Below, piece after piece: positions 17,372 to 26,583 of a stretch of 64,000 nt of DNA. The DNA comes from Gloeobacter morelensis MG652769 (GTDB lineage: Bacteria > Cyanobacteriota > Cyanobacteriia > Gloeobacterales > Gloeobacteraceae), in assembly GCF_021018745.1 (NCBI RefSeq), contig NZ_CP063845.1:248001-312000 (forward strand), given 5' to 3'. The position numbers were made by a program, and so were the translations under genes. The notes beneath the pieces were generated by a model. It worked only from the letters and a program-made list of their open reading frames with translations, was not told the origin of the DNA and made no database searches. The first letter of the stretch is position 1, and the number at the start of each line of letters is the position of its first letter.

Positions 17372-18109
17372 CTAGCGGTGGAAGGCCTCCCGGCGGCGTT
17401 CGAGATCGAACAAAAAACCGTGGATATATTCCTCGGTCCACTGCGGTCCGTAAAAGCGCCGAAACATCCCCCGGGCCGGATCTTTTTCGGCCCGGTAGTG
17501 CAAATAGCGCAACTGGGCCTGCTCGACGGCCGCGAGCCCCTCGGGGTGCACCACAGGTTCGGCGCGCTCGACAAAGTCCAGATACGCGTTCAGATAATCG
17601 ACAAAGGCGGCGAACACGCGCGTCTCGACCAGACTGGTTTCCTTCGGGCGCGTCCACAAAAAGGCGGGCGAGAAAAACGGCCGCGCCTCCTCCGGAAAGT
17701 CACCGCCCCATTCGAGGTGGGCGCGGTGCGCTTCAAACAGCGGCAAAATCGGCTCGGTGTACTTTGCCCGGTAAGCCGGGTCGTCGCGAAACAAAGGTTG
17801 CATGTCGAGGGCAATCAGATGCCCCCCCGGCAGCGTCACCAGGTCCGCCCCAAAAAAGGGCAGATCGTATTCGAGCCGGGGCGAAATCACAAAGTTGAGC
17901 ACCTGCAGCGCGCTGCCGCCCTGGACATGGGCGGCGCGAATCTGCCTGAGCTTGGGGGAGTGCCAGGCGGTACTGGTGGTCACCACCGCCTCGCCGCGCA
18001 CCACCGCCTCCTTGCGCTCAAAACCCTCCGCAATCGGGTAGGGTGCCAGTTCCAGCCGCCGGGTGAGCAGCTCCCGGGCACCTTCGAGAAAGGGTTCGTA
18101 AAGGGTCAT
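17372..18109 (-). CDS. pebB: phycoerythrobilin:ferredoxin oxidoreductase PebB
   Basis: 245 aa. Reduces 15,16-dihydrobiliverdin to phycoerythrobilin with ferredoxin. Family stretches are visible: [49 protein letters not shown], and the C-terminal [20 protein letters not shown]. The conserved Asp residues of the bilin reductases are in DLPFFGAD and KDPARGM. The start is the ATG at 18107-18109, which overlaps the pebA stop as ATGA, so the two are translationally coupled; a longer frame to 18181 inside pebA is unlikely. Confidence 0.93.
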   Translation of the reverse strand: MTLYEPFLEGARELLTRRLELAPYPIAEGFERKEAVVRGEAVVTTSTAWHSPKLRQIRAAHVQGGSALQVLNFVISPRLEYDLPFFGADLVTLPGGHLIALDMQPLFRDDPAYRAKYTEPILPLFEAHRAHLEWGGDFPEEARPFFSPAFLWTRPKETSLVETRVFAAFVDYLNAYLDFVERAEPVVHPEGLAAVEQAQLRYLHYRAEKDPARGMFRRFYGPQWTEEYIHGFLFDLERRREAFHR

Positions 18110-18840
18110 CGCCCGGGCTGGCCCACCGCCAGCGGCACGGCATCTTCGAACAAAAATTCGTACAAAAACCGCTCGGCCCACTCGTGGCCAAAGTAGCTGC
18201 TGAACAGTCCCGAGGCCGGGTCGCGATCGGCGCTGTACTGGTCGTAATCTTTTTGGGCCTTGACGATGCGCCGGACATCCTCCGGATCGTCCAGGGGCAC
18301 CGCCGCCGCCAGCAGTTGCCAGTACAGATCCAGGTAGTCGCAGTAGGCGGCAAACATCCGGCCCTCGATCGTCTCGGCGTCGGTGCGCGCAAAGAGCAAG
18401 TACTTCGAGAAGTACTGATTGGCGTCGTAGAACTTCATCTCTACGTCCTGGGCCACATCGCTGTAGCGCTCCCGCAGGATCCGCATCGGCTCGATATAGC
18501 GTGCCAGGTACGCCTCGTCGCGAAACAGCGGCTGAAAATCGAGCACGATCAGATTTTTCTTCTTGCCAAAAGAAAGCAGGTCGACGCCCAGAAGGGGCAG
18601 TTCATAGCCGTGAGATGGGTAGATAACGCTATTGAACACCTGGGCATTTTCGCCCCCGTCGATGTAGGTGTAGCGAATCTTGCGCAGTTCGGGGCAGGTG
18701 TAGCACCAGCTCTGGATCGTCGTCGGCTGCCGACCGCGTTCATTTGCTCGGTAGTCCAGTCCCGCAGGAATAGTTAGAGGTTGCAAATCAAAACTCGACT
18801 GCAATTTCTGTTGCAAATGCTCAAGAAACGGTCTGTACAT
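18106..18840 (-). CDS. pebA: 15,16-dihydrobiliverdin:ferredoxin oxidoreductase PebA
   Basis: 244 aa from the ATG at 18840. Reduces biliverdin IXalpha at the 15,16 bond; PebB then finishes phycoerythrobilin. Matching features: [61 protein letters not shown]-like [14 protein letters not shown], and [22 protein letters not shown] 4-bp ATGA overlap with pebB suggests product channelling and equal synthesis. The frame is open to 19062 but the extra N-terminus is not family-like. A CpeS-family gene lies 193 bp upstream on the same strand. Confidence 0.92.
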   Translation of the reverse strand: MYRPFLEHLQQKLQSSFDLQPLTIPAGLDYRANERGRQPTTIQSWCYTCPELRKIRYTYIDGGENAQVFNSVIYPSHGYELPLLGVDLLSFGKKKNLIVLDFQPLFRDEAYLARYIEPMRILRERYSDVAQDVEMKFYDANQYFSKYLLFARTDAETIEGRMFAAYCDYLDLYWQLLAAAVPLDDPEDVRRIVKAQKDYDQYSADRDPASGLFSSYFGHEWAERFLYEFLFEDAVPLAVGQPGR

Positions 18841-19033
18841 ATTTCGCCAACTGCGCCCCAAGCTTTCTCTACCAGAGCATAAAATGCGTGCCCGGGCGCG
18901 GCAGCCCATTGCAAAAGAAAGCAACAATACGTAATACGATGTCAGACTGTCGCCAGGGACGGCTTGATCCCATTCAACCGGGCAGATTTCCCAGGTCCGG
19001 CGCCCGTCCAATCCAGAATAAATCGATACGAAT

Positions 19034-19603
19034 CTATCTAGGAGCGGCCACCTCGGCGGCATGGCGGCTGCGCATCGCTTCGAGGCTGTCGGGTAGGACG
19101 CAGCGGCGTTCGGAGCAGTAGGTCATCAGGTTGACACCGCCCATCAGACGCACGGTGCTCACCCGGATCCGAAAGTGATCGCTGACGAACCAGCAGCGCT
19201 CCTGGCCCTGGTTGTTGATGTACTCGGTGTCGATGGTGAGCACACCGTCGGGCGCAAAGGCGTAGCGGCTGGCGACCGGGATGTTTTCGACATAGCCCTG
19301 GTTGCGCAGCAATCGGCCGCTGCGGCGGCTTGCATCGGTGGGCAAATCCACCAGGATGGCGGCGCGGTTCGGGCCGGGATCGTCGGTCTCCAGGTTGTCC
19401 TGCCAGGTAAAGGCCGCCCCGCCAAGCGCCCGGGCCGGGTCGATGCGCTGGGCTTCGCACACCTGCAGCACGAGCGGATCGTTCGCCCCGAGCACCCGCA
19501 CGATCAAATTCGACTCACCCGATTCGTCGGCGACCGCATCGAAGTGGTGCACGGTCCGCTGCGTAAACCAGGTTCCTTCGCTTTTGCGAAAGAAATCCAT
19601 CAT
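19034..19603 (-). CDS. CpeS/CpcS-family bilin lyase
   Basis: 189 aa from tandem ATGs (19603/19600): MMDFFRKSEGTWFTQRTVHH is the S-type lyase N-terminus, followed by the lipocalin-like barrel strands and a C-terminal FRIRVSTVRLMGGVNLMTYCSERR. S-type lyases load bilin on Cys82 of beta or alpha subunits. Position next to pebAB suggests a phycoerythrobilin substrate (inference). One of three S-type genes in the window. A longer frame to 19756 would overlap the divergent pentapeptide gene and is unlikely. Confidence 0.85.
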   Translation of the reverse strand: MMDFFRKSEGTWFTQRTVHHFDAVADESGESNLIVRVLGANDPLVLQVCEAQRIDPARALGGAAFTWQDNLETDDPGPNRAAILVDLPTDASRRSGRLLRNQGYVENIPVASRYAFAPDGVLTIDTEYINNQGQERCWFVSDHFRIRVSTVRLMGGVNLMTYCSERRCVLPDSLEAMRSRHAAEVAAPR

Positions 19604-19754
19604 CGTCGTCGGTGGAGAAAATCGCATCGCAGTAGCAAAAAAAGCGGTCCTCGGGCGCCTGTGCGACCCGGTCGCCATGGTAGCGGACCCGACCGCGGGT
19701 GTCCACCGACGGCCCCAGGCTACGATGGCTCCGTGAGTTTTTCTGCACCGCACC

Positions 19755-20609
19755 ATGGCCGAATCCTCCTTGCCTCCCGCTGCTCAACCGGCATTGCCGG
19801 ACCGTGAGGCTGTCCAAGCCCGGATCACCGCAGGTGCGAGTCTGCGCGGGGCCGACCTGCAAAACCTGGATTTGAGCGGGCTGGATGGCCAGCGGGTGGA
19901 CTTTTCCGGGGCTGACTTGCGCGGGGTAAACCTGGACGGTGCGGTGCTCATCGGTGCCGATTTGAGCGGCGCCCGTATGCAGGGCGCCCGGCTCGCGGGT
20001 GCCGACCTGCGCGGAGCGGACCTCTGCCGCGCCGATCTCTCGGGGACCACTCTGGAGCGCAGTTGCCTCAACCGGGCGGATTTGCGCGCGGCGGACCTGG
20101 TCGGTGCCCGCCTGGAGGGTGCCCAGTTGCAAGCCGCCCGGTACGACGGTGCCACGCGCTGGCCGGAGGAGTTTGTCTACCGCACCTCGGGGGCGGTCGG
20201 GCCGCGCGCCAACCTGAGCGGAGCGTATCTCAACACCGCCAACTTGCGCGGGGCGGATCTCGAAGGGGCGAATCTGCGCGGCGCGTACCTCAGCGGCGCG
20301 GATCTAAGCGGCGCCAGGTTGCAAGGCGCCATCCTCAGCGGTGCGAATCTGCAAAAAGCCTTTTTGACCGGCGCGGATCTACGCGAGGCGCGCCTCAACG
20401 GCGCCGAATTGCAGATGGCGGACTTGCGCGCCGCCGATCTGCGCGGTGCCGAACTCAACGACATCCCGAGCATCGCCGGGGCGGATTTCAGCCGCTCCAT
20501 CGGCCTGGGCGAGGCGGCCAAAGCCCGCCTCGCTTCCCGCCCGGCCCGCGAACTGGATACCTGGAACCCGTTTACGCGCACCACGACGCGCGCCAGCCTC
20601 ACAAGCTGA
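19755..20609 (+). CDS. pentapeptide-repeat protein
   Basis: 284 aa, mostly A(D/N)LXX repeats forming a right-handed quadrilateral beta-helix, in two blocks (about 25-125 and 150-235) split by a non-repeat insert YDGATRWPEEFVYRTSG that recurs in cyanobacterial members. No signal peptide or membrane helix, so probably cytoplasmic. Function of these proteins is mostly unknown; its location between bilin lyase genes may be meaningful or chance. Starts 151 bp from the divergent CpeS-family gene. Confidence 0.88.
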   Translation: MAESSLPPAAQPALPDREAVQARITAGASLRGADLQNLDLSGLDGQRVDFSGADLRGVNLDGAVLIGADLSGARMQGARLAGADLRGADLCRADLSGTTLERSCLNRADLRAADLVGARLEGAQLQAARYDGATRWPEEFVYRTSGAVGPRANLSGAYLNTANLRGADLEGANLRGAYLSGADLSGARLQGAILSGANLQKAFLTGADLREARLNGAELQMADLRAADLRGAELNDIPSIAGADFSRSIGLGEAAKARLASRPARELDTWNPFTRTTTRASLTS

Positions 20610-20613
20610 GCCT

Positions 20614-21267
20614 CTACGGCGAACTTGCCGCTGTGGCGACGCGCCGGTCCTCGTCGCGCGCCAAGTAGGCAAGCGCCGCCTTCGCCCTCGGATCGTCCGC
20701 GTGGGGTTGCAGGGCGCGGGCGACACGGTAGCGCGTGCGCCACTCCTGGTCTGCCACCTTGGGCAGCAGTAGCGCCAGCGCCTCGGCGCGCTTTTCGGTG
20801 CGCCCGAGCGCCCCCAATCCGTCGATTCCCGCTTCCACCACAGTCAGGTCGGCGTCTTCGAGGGCGAGGACGCAGATTTGGTAAAGCGCTTCGGTGTGGG
20901 GCGATTCAATCAGCGCCGCCAGGATGCTGCGGCGCACCAGCCACTGATCGTCGAGGCGAAACGCTTCGAGCAGATGGGGCAGGGCGCTCTCGCCGTACAT
21001 CGACAGCGAATTGGCCGCCTCGGCGCGCACGTTATAGTCCCCATCGCCTTTGAGCAATTCCAACAGCGCTGCAAAGGACTCCTCGGTGCGGTGCCGCCCG
21101 AGTCCCATCGCCACAAACGAGCGCACCATAAATTCGGGGTCGCGCCGCTTGGCGAGCAACAGCGGCACCGCCGTCTCGGTGTCGCTGTTGCGCAACTGGG
21201 TCAACCCCCGCAGGCGGTCCTGGGGGTTGTCGCTGGCAAGAGCTTCGCGGACCGCGTCGATGTCCAT
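20614..21267 (-). CDS. HEAT-repeat protein, NblB/CpeF-like
   Basis: 217 aa of HEAT repeats: MDIDAVREALASDNPQDRLR, RSFVAMGLGRHRTEESFAAL, DDQWLVRRSILAALIE, EWRTRYRVARALQPHADDP. The layout (about six repeats, 210-220 aa, short DxxxRxRGLxQLR start) recalls the NblB/CpeF group, which includes phycobilisome-degradation factors and a phycoerythrin beta-subunit bilin chaperone/lyase. The assignment is by remembered pattern and needs a tree. Convergent with the pentapeptide gene with only 4 bp between stops. Confidence 0.7.
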   Translation of the reverse strand: MDIDAVREALASDNPQDRLRGLTQLRNSDTETAVPLLLAKRRDPEFMVRSFVAMGLGRHRTEESFAALLELLKGDGDYNVRAEAANSLSMYGESALPHLLEAFRLDDQWLVRRSILAALIESPHTEALYQICVLALEDADLTVVEAGIDGLGALGRTEKRAEALALLLPKVADQEWRTRYRVARALQPHADDPRAKAALAYLARDEDRRVATAASSP

Positions 21268-21370
21268 GGGTATATCCGGTAGCGGTTTTTACCATTTTTA
21301 ACAATGATTGGCTCCCCGGTACAGTTAGGTGAGGGCGCTACCATGGCTGGTGACGACGCAAGGAGCAAGC

Positions 21371-21613
21371 ATGTCTGACCCACCGGCCGCCCCCGCCTCC
21401 GAGCAAGAAATTGAAGCGGTGATCGCCGAACTGGAACAGTATCGCCAGCGGATCATCGACGATGCGCTGCGCATCGCCAAGTTGGCCAAGGTACCAAAAC
21501 AGGTGACGATGGGCCACCTGGAGAAGCACCCCGAAATTCACCGCATCGATGCGATGCTCGCAGCGCTGCGCGCGGGCGAATCGTTCTCGCTGCCCACCTC
21601 CACAGCCGGGTAG
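21371..21613 (+). CDS. small conserved-looking protein, 80 aa
   Basis: ATG at 21371 with AAGGAGCAAGC upstream. The product begins MSDPPAAPASEQEIEAVIAE and is a single predicted helical hairpin (AVIAELEQYRQRIIDDALRI; HPEIHRIDAMLAALRAG). It is followed after 3 bp by the 290-aa HEAT protein and then the phycobiliprotein-like gene, so the three are probably one operon. Function unknown; it may be a partner of the HEAT protein. Confidence 0.7.
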   Translation: MSDPPAAPASEQEIEAVIAELEQYRQRIIDDALRIAKLAKVPKQVTMGHLEKHPEIHRIDAMLAALRAGESFSLPTSTAG

Positions 21614-21616
21614 CCC

Positions 21617-22489
21617 ATGGTCGACCCGCAACCGTCGGCGCCCACCGCCGAGGCGACCGACCGACTGCTCGATGCGGTGAACGCCCAACTGACCATCGGC
21701 ACCTTCGACACTTCTGACATCGCCCTTTTGGGGCAGATGGTCGCATCGCTGGCCGACGGCCGCGGCATGGTGCGTCTGGGTCTGGTGGAGGCGTTCGGCA
21801 AGATTGGTCTGCCGGCGGTGCCGATGCTGCTGGAGGGCTTGTCCCACCACCCCAACCCGGTGGTACGCCGCTCCTGCGGCAAGGCGCTCGCCAAGACCAG
21901 CGACCCGCAGGCGGTGCCCGTGTTGATCGAAGCTCTGCTGCACGACGAGGACACGGTCGTGCGCAGTTCCGCCGCCGGTGCCCTGGCCAAGATGGGCGAA
22001 GCGGCGGTGCCGCAGTTGATTGCCCTGCTCACCTCCGAGCACTCCGAGACTGCCAAAGGCCATGCCGCCTGGGCCCTCGCCTTCATGGGGGCCGAGGTGG
22101 CCGAACACCTCTACACCGCCTACACCCACCCGGCCGCCGCCGTGCGCACCGCCGTCGTCGCCGCCGTCGCCAACCTCACCCAGGAGACGACCGACGATCG
22201 CGCCGTCACCTTGCTCGAATCGGCGCTCACAGACAGCGCCCCGGAGGTGCGGGCCGAGGCGGCGGCGGCCTTGGGCACCCTGGCCCACCAGCCGGCTGTG
22301 CCGCTGCTGATCGAACAGCTGACCGACCCGAGCCCCGAAGTGCGCAAAACCGCTGCCCTGGCGCTGGCCAAAATTGGCGATCCGACCTCCCTTGGGCCGC
22401 TCGAAGCCCAACTGGCCCGCGAGTCGGGCGAATTGCAGCGGGTGGTGGCCATGGCGCTTGCGCAGCTACAAAAGCGGGCGATGGCTTGA
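21617..22489 (+). CDS. HEAT-repeat (PBS-lyase-like) protein, 290 aa
   Basis: At least six HEAT/PBS_HEAT repeats (MVRLGLVEAFGKIGLPAVPM, VVRRSCGKALAKTSDPQAVP, VVRSSAAGALAKMGEAAVPQ, VRAEAAAALGTLAHQPAVPL, VRKTAALALAKIGDPTSLGP) after an N-terminal segment TEATDRLLDAVNAQL-like. The scaffold is shared by E/F lyases, NblB and non-phycobilisome adaptor proteins. I cannot tell lyase from chaperone. It sits between a small helical protein (3 bp upstream) and the orphan phycobiliprotein-like gene, which may be its client. Confidence 0.8.
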   Translation: MVDPQPSAPTAEATDRLLDAVNAQLTIGTFDTSDIALLGQMVASLADGRGMVRLGLVEAFGKIGLPAVPMLLEGLSHHPNPVVRRSCGKALAKTSDPQAVPVLIEALLHDEDTVVRSSAAGALAKMGEAAVPQLIALLTSEHSETAKGHAAWALAFMGAEVAEHLYTAYTHPAAAVRTAVVAAVANLTQETTDDRAVTLLESALTDSAPEVRAEAAAALGTLAHQPAVPLLIEQLTDPSPEVRKTAALALAKIGDPTSLGPLEAQLARESGELQRVVAMALAQLQKRAMA

Positions 22490-22512
22490 ACAATCTTCTG
22501 GAGAGCGAGACT

Positions 22513-23118
22513 ATGCAATCGCCATTGAGTGACCAGGTTAAAGTCCTTATCGCCAAAGCCAAAATCATGGGTTTTGACGATTGGCAGGGCGCCTATCCCG
22601 CCGAGGCCCTCGCCCTGCTGCGCGCCGCCGACGCCGAGAGCCGTTATCTCACCGACGCCGATCTAGACCGTCTAGCTGCGCTGCTGCCGGAGGTGGCACC
22701 TGCGCTGGAGGCGGTGCGTTTTTTGCGCGAGCAGGCCAATCCCATCGTCTCGGCAGCCCGCTCGCAGGTGCTGGAGGAATTTCCTGGCATCACCGAACCT
22801 GGGGGCGATCTTTACCCTCCCGTGCGCGCCGAAGCTTGCTGGCGCGACTACTGGCATTTTCTGCGTTCGATTACCTACGGCATTGCCGCCCGCCGTCCAA
22901 ATTTCACCAGCCCCGAAGGCGTGCACTACCTGCACCTGCTGTATGAGGAGTTGCGGGTGCCGCTTGGAGCGATGCTTCTGGGCATTCACTGCCTTAAAGG
23001 GGCGAGTTTGCAGCATTTTTCGGTCGCTGAGCAGCAGGCGCTTGGCCCCTATTTTGATCATCTGGCGCAGCGGGTGGGGTTTGATCCCCCCCTGCCCCCC
23101 CCTGGGCAGGGGGGGTAG
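22513..23118 (+). CDS. orphan phycobiliprotein-like protein (PF00502 fold)
   Basis: 201 aa from the ATG at 22513 (a TTG at 22486 would add nine residues). The middle aligns with phycobiliprotein alpha chains: EFPGITEPGGDLYPPVRAEACWRDYWHF keeps the bilin-binding Cys (residue 109) and the Arg-Asp of the K-C-x-R-D motif of CpcA/CpeA, followed by LRSITYGIA and VPLGAMLLGIHCLK, ending YFDHLAQRV. The N-terminal 60 residues differ from known subunits. It could be a bilin-binding sensor, an assembly factor or a decayed subunit. The last residues GFDPPLPPPGQGG are encoded by an inverted-repeat element and are not part of the fold. Confidence 0.75.
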   Translation: MQSPLSDQVKVLIAKAKIMGFDDWQGAYPAEALALLRAADAESRYLTDADLDRLAALLPEVAPALEAVRFLREQANPIVSAARSQVLEEFPGITEPGGDLYPPVRAEACWRDYWHFLRSITYGIAARRPNFTSPEGVHYLHLLYEELRVPLGAMLLGIHCLKGASLQHFSVAEQQALGPYFDHLAQRVGFDPPLPPPGQGG

Positions 23119-23332
23119 CCAGGCGGTCCGCGGCGGGCCCGTTGCCTCGCCCGCCCGCTTGAGTCAGTACCGCGCGCGGGCAGTGCGGTTGAGCAGCCAC
23201 AACCTGGTGTCCCTCACCTGCCGGATACCTACACCTCCCCATCCCTCAAGGCGGACCGGAAACCCGGTCCGCCGAACCGCCCAACTCCCCCCCCTTCCCA
23301 GGGGGGGGCAGGGGGGGATCAAACCCCACCCG
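23071..23332. repeat. 262-bp element bounded by a 32-bp perfect inverted repeat
   Basis: The 32 bases at 23071-23102 are the exact reverse complement of 23301-23332; similarity continues imperfectly inward for about 15-20 more bases. The arms are C/G-run-rich (core ggtttgatccccccctg) and each contains its own smaller hairpin. No ORF lies inside. It resembles a MITE or dispersed cyanobacterial palindromic repeat. It forms the 3' ends of both convergent genes. Confidence 0.75.
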
Positions 23333-23899
23333 CTTCTCAAAGCGCAACGGCCCCGCCTGCGAACCCCAGATTTGCCGGTGGGTTTCGCGGTCCATGCCGC
23401 GATCGAGGCTCACCCAGGTGCTCTCGGTGAGTTCGACTTCACTTACCAGATAGGTCCAGTGCCCATCGCGGGGGATAAGACAGTGGTTGCCAGGTTCGAC
23501 ACTGCCGCGAAAACAATCTCCCTCGCGGCGGAAAACCATCGCGCAGCCCCGGCGCAGTCGCAGACAGTCGGTGGGGATAGTCGCCAAGATCTCAGGGTCG
23601 TGTCCGGCCCCGGCGTAGAGCCCCGCATCCTGAAGGCCATAATTTTCGATATAGATGCTGCCGCCCTCCCGGTCGAGCAGGCGGTGCAGCCCCTGGCGGT
23701 AGGGGCTCCAGAGGTCGTAGTCGTAGGTTTGCTCGGAGTAGAAGCCCACGGCGCCAAAAAAAGCCAAGGGCAACGGCCGGAAGAAAATACGGATGTGCGC
23801 AAAGGTCTGCGGTTGGGCGAGGGCCTGCTTCTGGTTGCTAAAATCGCCCGCCATCCAGCGCGCCAGGGTCAGCAAATCCTCGGAGGGTGCGGTTGCCAT
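23246..23899 (-). CDS. cpeT: CpeT/CpcT-family bilin lyase
   Basis: 217 aa. T-type lyases attach bilin to the Cys153-165 site of beta subunits. Signature stretches: LLTLARWMAGDFSNQKQALA, FAHIRIFFRPLPLAFFGAVG, YSEQTYDYDLWSPYRQGL, WVSLDRGMDRETHRQIWGS. The usual family end is near GPLRFEK; the extra tail (GFDPPLPPPGKGG onward) comes from the inverted-repeat element. The start at 23899 is 3 bp after the stop of the S-type lyase gene, giving a cpeS-cpcS-cpeT operon. Phycoerythrin specificity is inferred from nearby cpeBA. Confidence 0.87.
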   Translation of the reverse strand: MATAPSEDLLTLARWMAGDFSNQKQALAQPQTFAHIRIFFRPLPLAFFGAVGFYSEQTYDYDLWSPYRQGLHRLLDREGGSIYIENYGLQDAGLYAGAGHDPEILATIPTDCLRLRRGCAMVFRREGDCFRGSVEPGNHCLIPRDGHWTYLVSEVELTESTWVSLDRGMDRETHRQIWGSQAGPLRFEKRVGFDPPLPPPGKGGELGGSADRVSGPP

Positions 23900-23901
23900 C
23901 G

Positions 23902-24444
23902 CTACTTCGCAAGAGCACGGATTTCAGAAGAAAACGAAGCGGTCGTCACCCCGGCTCCGTCGCGCGTGCGGATAAGCGAGACGCGAAAGCGCACGTTGGG
24001 CGTTGCAAACCAGATGCGCTCCTCCGCGCTTGCCCGCTCGTAGTCTGTGAACAGCACAAAGGTGCCGTCGGGACCCAAGGCATACTCGCCCACCGCCGCC
24101 ACCGTCTCGGCGTAACCTTGATCGCGCAGCAGCTTGCCTCTGGTGGCGTCGCCGGGATCGGGCACCGGTACCAGCACGGTGGAACCCTCGAACGTGGCGT
24201 TTTCCTCCCAGTCCGACTCGCCCTGCCAGCGCATGCGAAATGGGTGGGTGATCGCTTCGGCACAGACAGCGTAGCGCTGGCACAGCGCTACCACCGCCGG
24301 GTCGGCAACCGTGAGCGGCTCGATGTCGATGGTCGAGCGCACCTCCTCAAAGTGGCTGAAGGCCAGGTGGTGACCGCTGCGCTGGGAGCGCCAACGGCCG
24401 AAGGACTGCTCAAAAAATTCGGCGACGTGTTTGACGATGGCCAC
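23902..24444 (-). CDS. CpcS/CpeU-family bilin lyase
   Basis: 180 aa, GTG start at 24444. S-type lyase fold: EFFEQSFGRWRSQRSGHHLAF, then FTDYERASAEERIWFATPNV and VRFRVSLIRT. Second of a tandem S-type pair (10 bp after the upstream gene), which in other cyanobacteria can act as a heterodimer (CpcS/CpcU or CpeS/CpeU). Bilin and target site are not determinable from sequence. Confidence 0.84.
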   Translation of the reverse strand: MAIVKHVAEFFEQSFGRWRSQRSGHHLAFSHFEEVRSTIDIEPLTVADPAVVALCQRYAVCAEAITHPFRMRWQGESDWEENATFEGSTVLVPVPDPGDATRGKLLRDQGYAETVAAVGEYALGPDGTFVLFTDYERASAEERIWFATPNVRFRVSLIRTRDGAGVTTASFSSEIRALAK

Positions 24445-24454
24445 GGCAGGGAAG

Positions 24455-25060
24455 TTACCAACCCCACAGTGAGTAGGAGCGCTCCGTCTTGACGGCGGTG
24501 CGCGCCTGGGGTTCTACGGCTGCCGCAGCGGCAGCCACCCGCTTCTCGGCGCAAAAAGTCGCTGTGCTGAAACCGCCGAAGCGCTTGAGGGTGCTGGTGC
24601 GCAGACGCAAATCGGGAGCCGCGAACCAGAAGCGCTCCACTACGCTCATCGTTTCGTACTCGGTGATCAGGTTCAGGCCGTCCTCTGCGTCCATGGCGTA
24701 CTGCCCCGCCACCGGCGCCACCTCGGCGTAGCCGCGCTCGCGCAAGAGCCGCCCCCGACGGCCGTCCGGGCTATCTGGAACGATCACCATCACAGTCGAG
24801 CCTTTGTGCTGTTCCTCATCCTGGCGATCCCAGTCCATACGACCGTGCCAGCTGACCAGGGCGCCGCCCGCCGCCAGGGCCGGGTCTACGCCGTGGTAGG
24901 TACAAAGCTCGGCTACCGCCGGATCGGCGGCGGCCAGAGCCTCCACCACAATGTCCGATTCACCCAGCTCCGAGCGCCGAAAGGCCAGGTGGTGGGTCGT
25001 TCGTTGCGACTGCCAACGCCCCGCGCTCAACCGAAAAAATTCCATAGCATCTGTCGCCAC
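24455..25060 (-). CDS. cpeS: CpeS-family bilin lyase
   Basis: 201 aa from a GTG at 25060 that has AGGAG eight bases upstream; ATG at 25045 (MEFFRLSAGRWQSQRTTHHL) is the alternative. Typical S-type features: TTHHLAFRRSELGESDIVV, LITEYETMSVVERFWFAAPDLRLRTS (in pieces) and a C-terminal TFCAEKRV. Likely loads phycoerythrobilin at Cys82 of CpeB. It is divergent from cpeBA, sharing a 308-bp intergenic region, so may be co-regulated with it. Confidence 0.86.
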   Translation of the reverse strand: MATDAMEFFRLSAGRWQSQRTTHHLAFRRSELGESDIVVEALAAADPAVAELCTYHGVDPALAAGGALVSWHGRMDWDRQDEEQHKGSTVMVIVPDSPDGRRGRLLRERGYAEVAPVAGQYAMDAEDGLNLITEYETMSVVERFWFAAPDLRLRTSTLKRFGGFSTATFCAEKRVAAAAAAVEPQARTAVKTERSYSLWGW

Positions 25061-26453
<1,393 letters not shown>

Positions 26454-26486
26454 GTTCCGCTTCGGTGTCCCACCGATCGCCATAGT

Positions 26487-26547
26487 CGAAAAACCCCTGG
26501 TGTGCGGCGGCACTTTTGCGAGTGCCCCTTCCCATCGGGGTTTTTCG
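26487..26547 (+). terminator. hairpin between cpeA and cpeY (possible attenuator)
   Basis: An 11-bp perfect inverted repeat, cgaaaaacccc (26487-26497) and ggggtttttcg (26537-26547), enclosing a smaller GC-rich stem. The right arm ends in a T5 run, so it can act as a leaky terminator that makes subunits in large excess over the downstream lyase genes. Confidence 0.6.
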
Positions 26548-26583
26548 GCGCTTTGGCATGGTTCACCCCAGAGGCTGGTAATC

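Noticed and set aside
22883-24043. 386-aa plus-strand ORF across the inverted repeat and T-type lyase
   Set aside because: Antisense to the CpeT-family gene for most of its length and depends on the repeat for its start; no domain.
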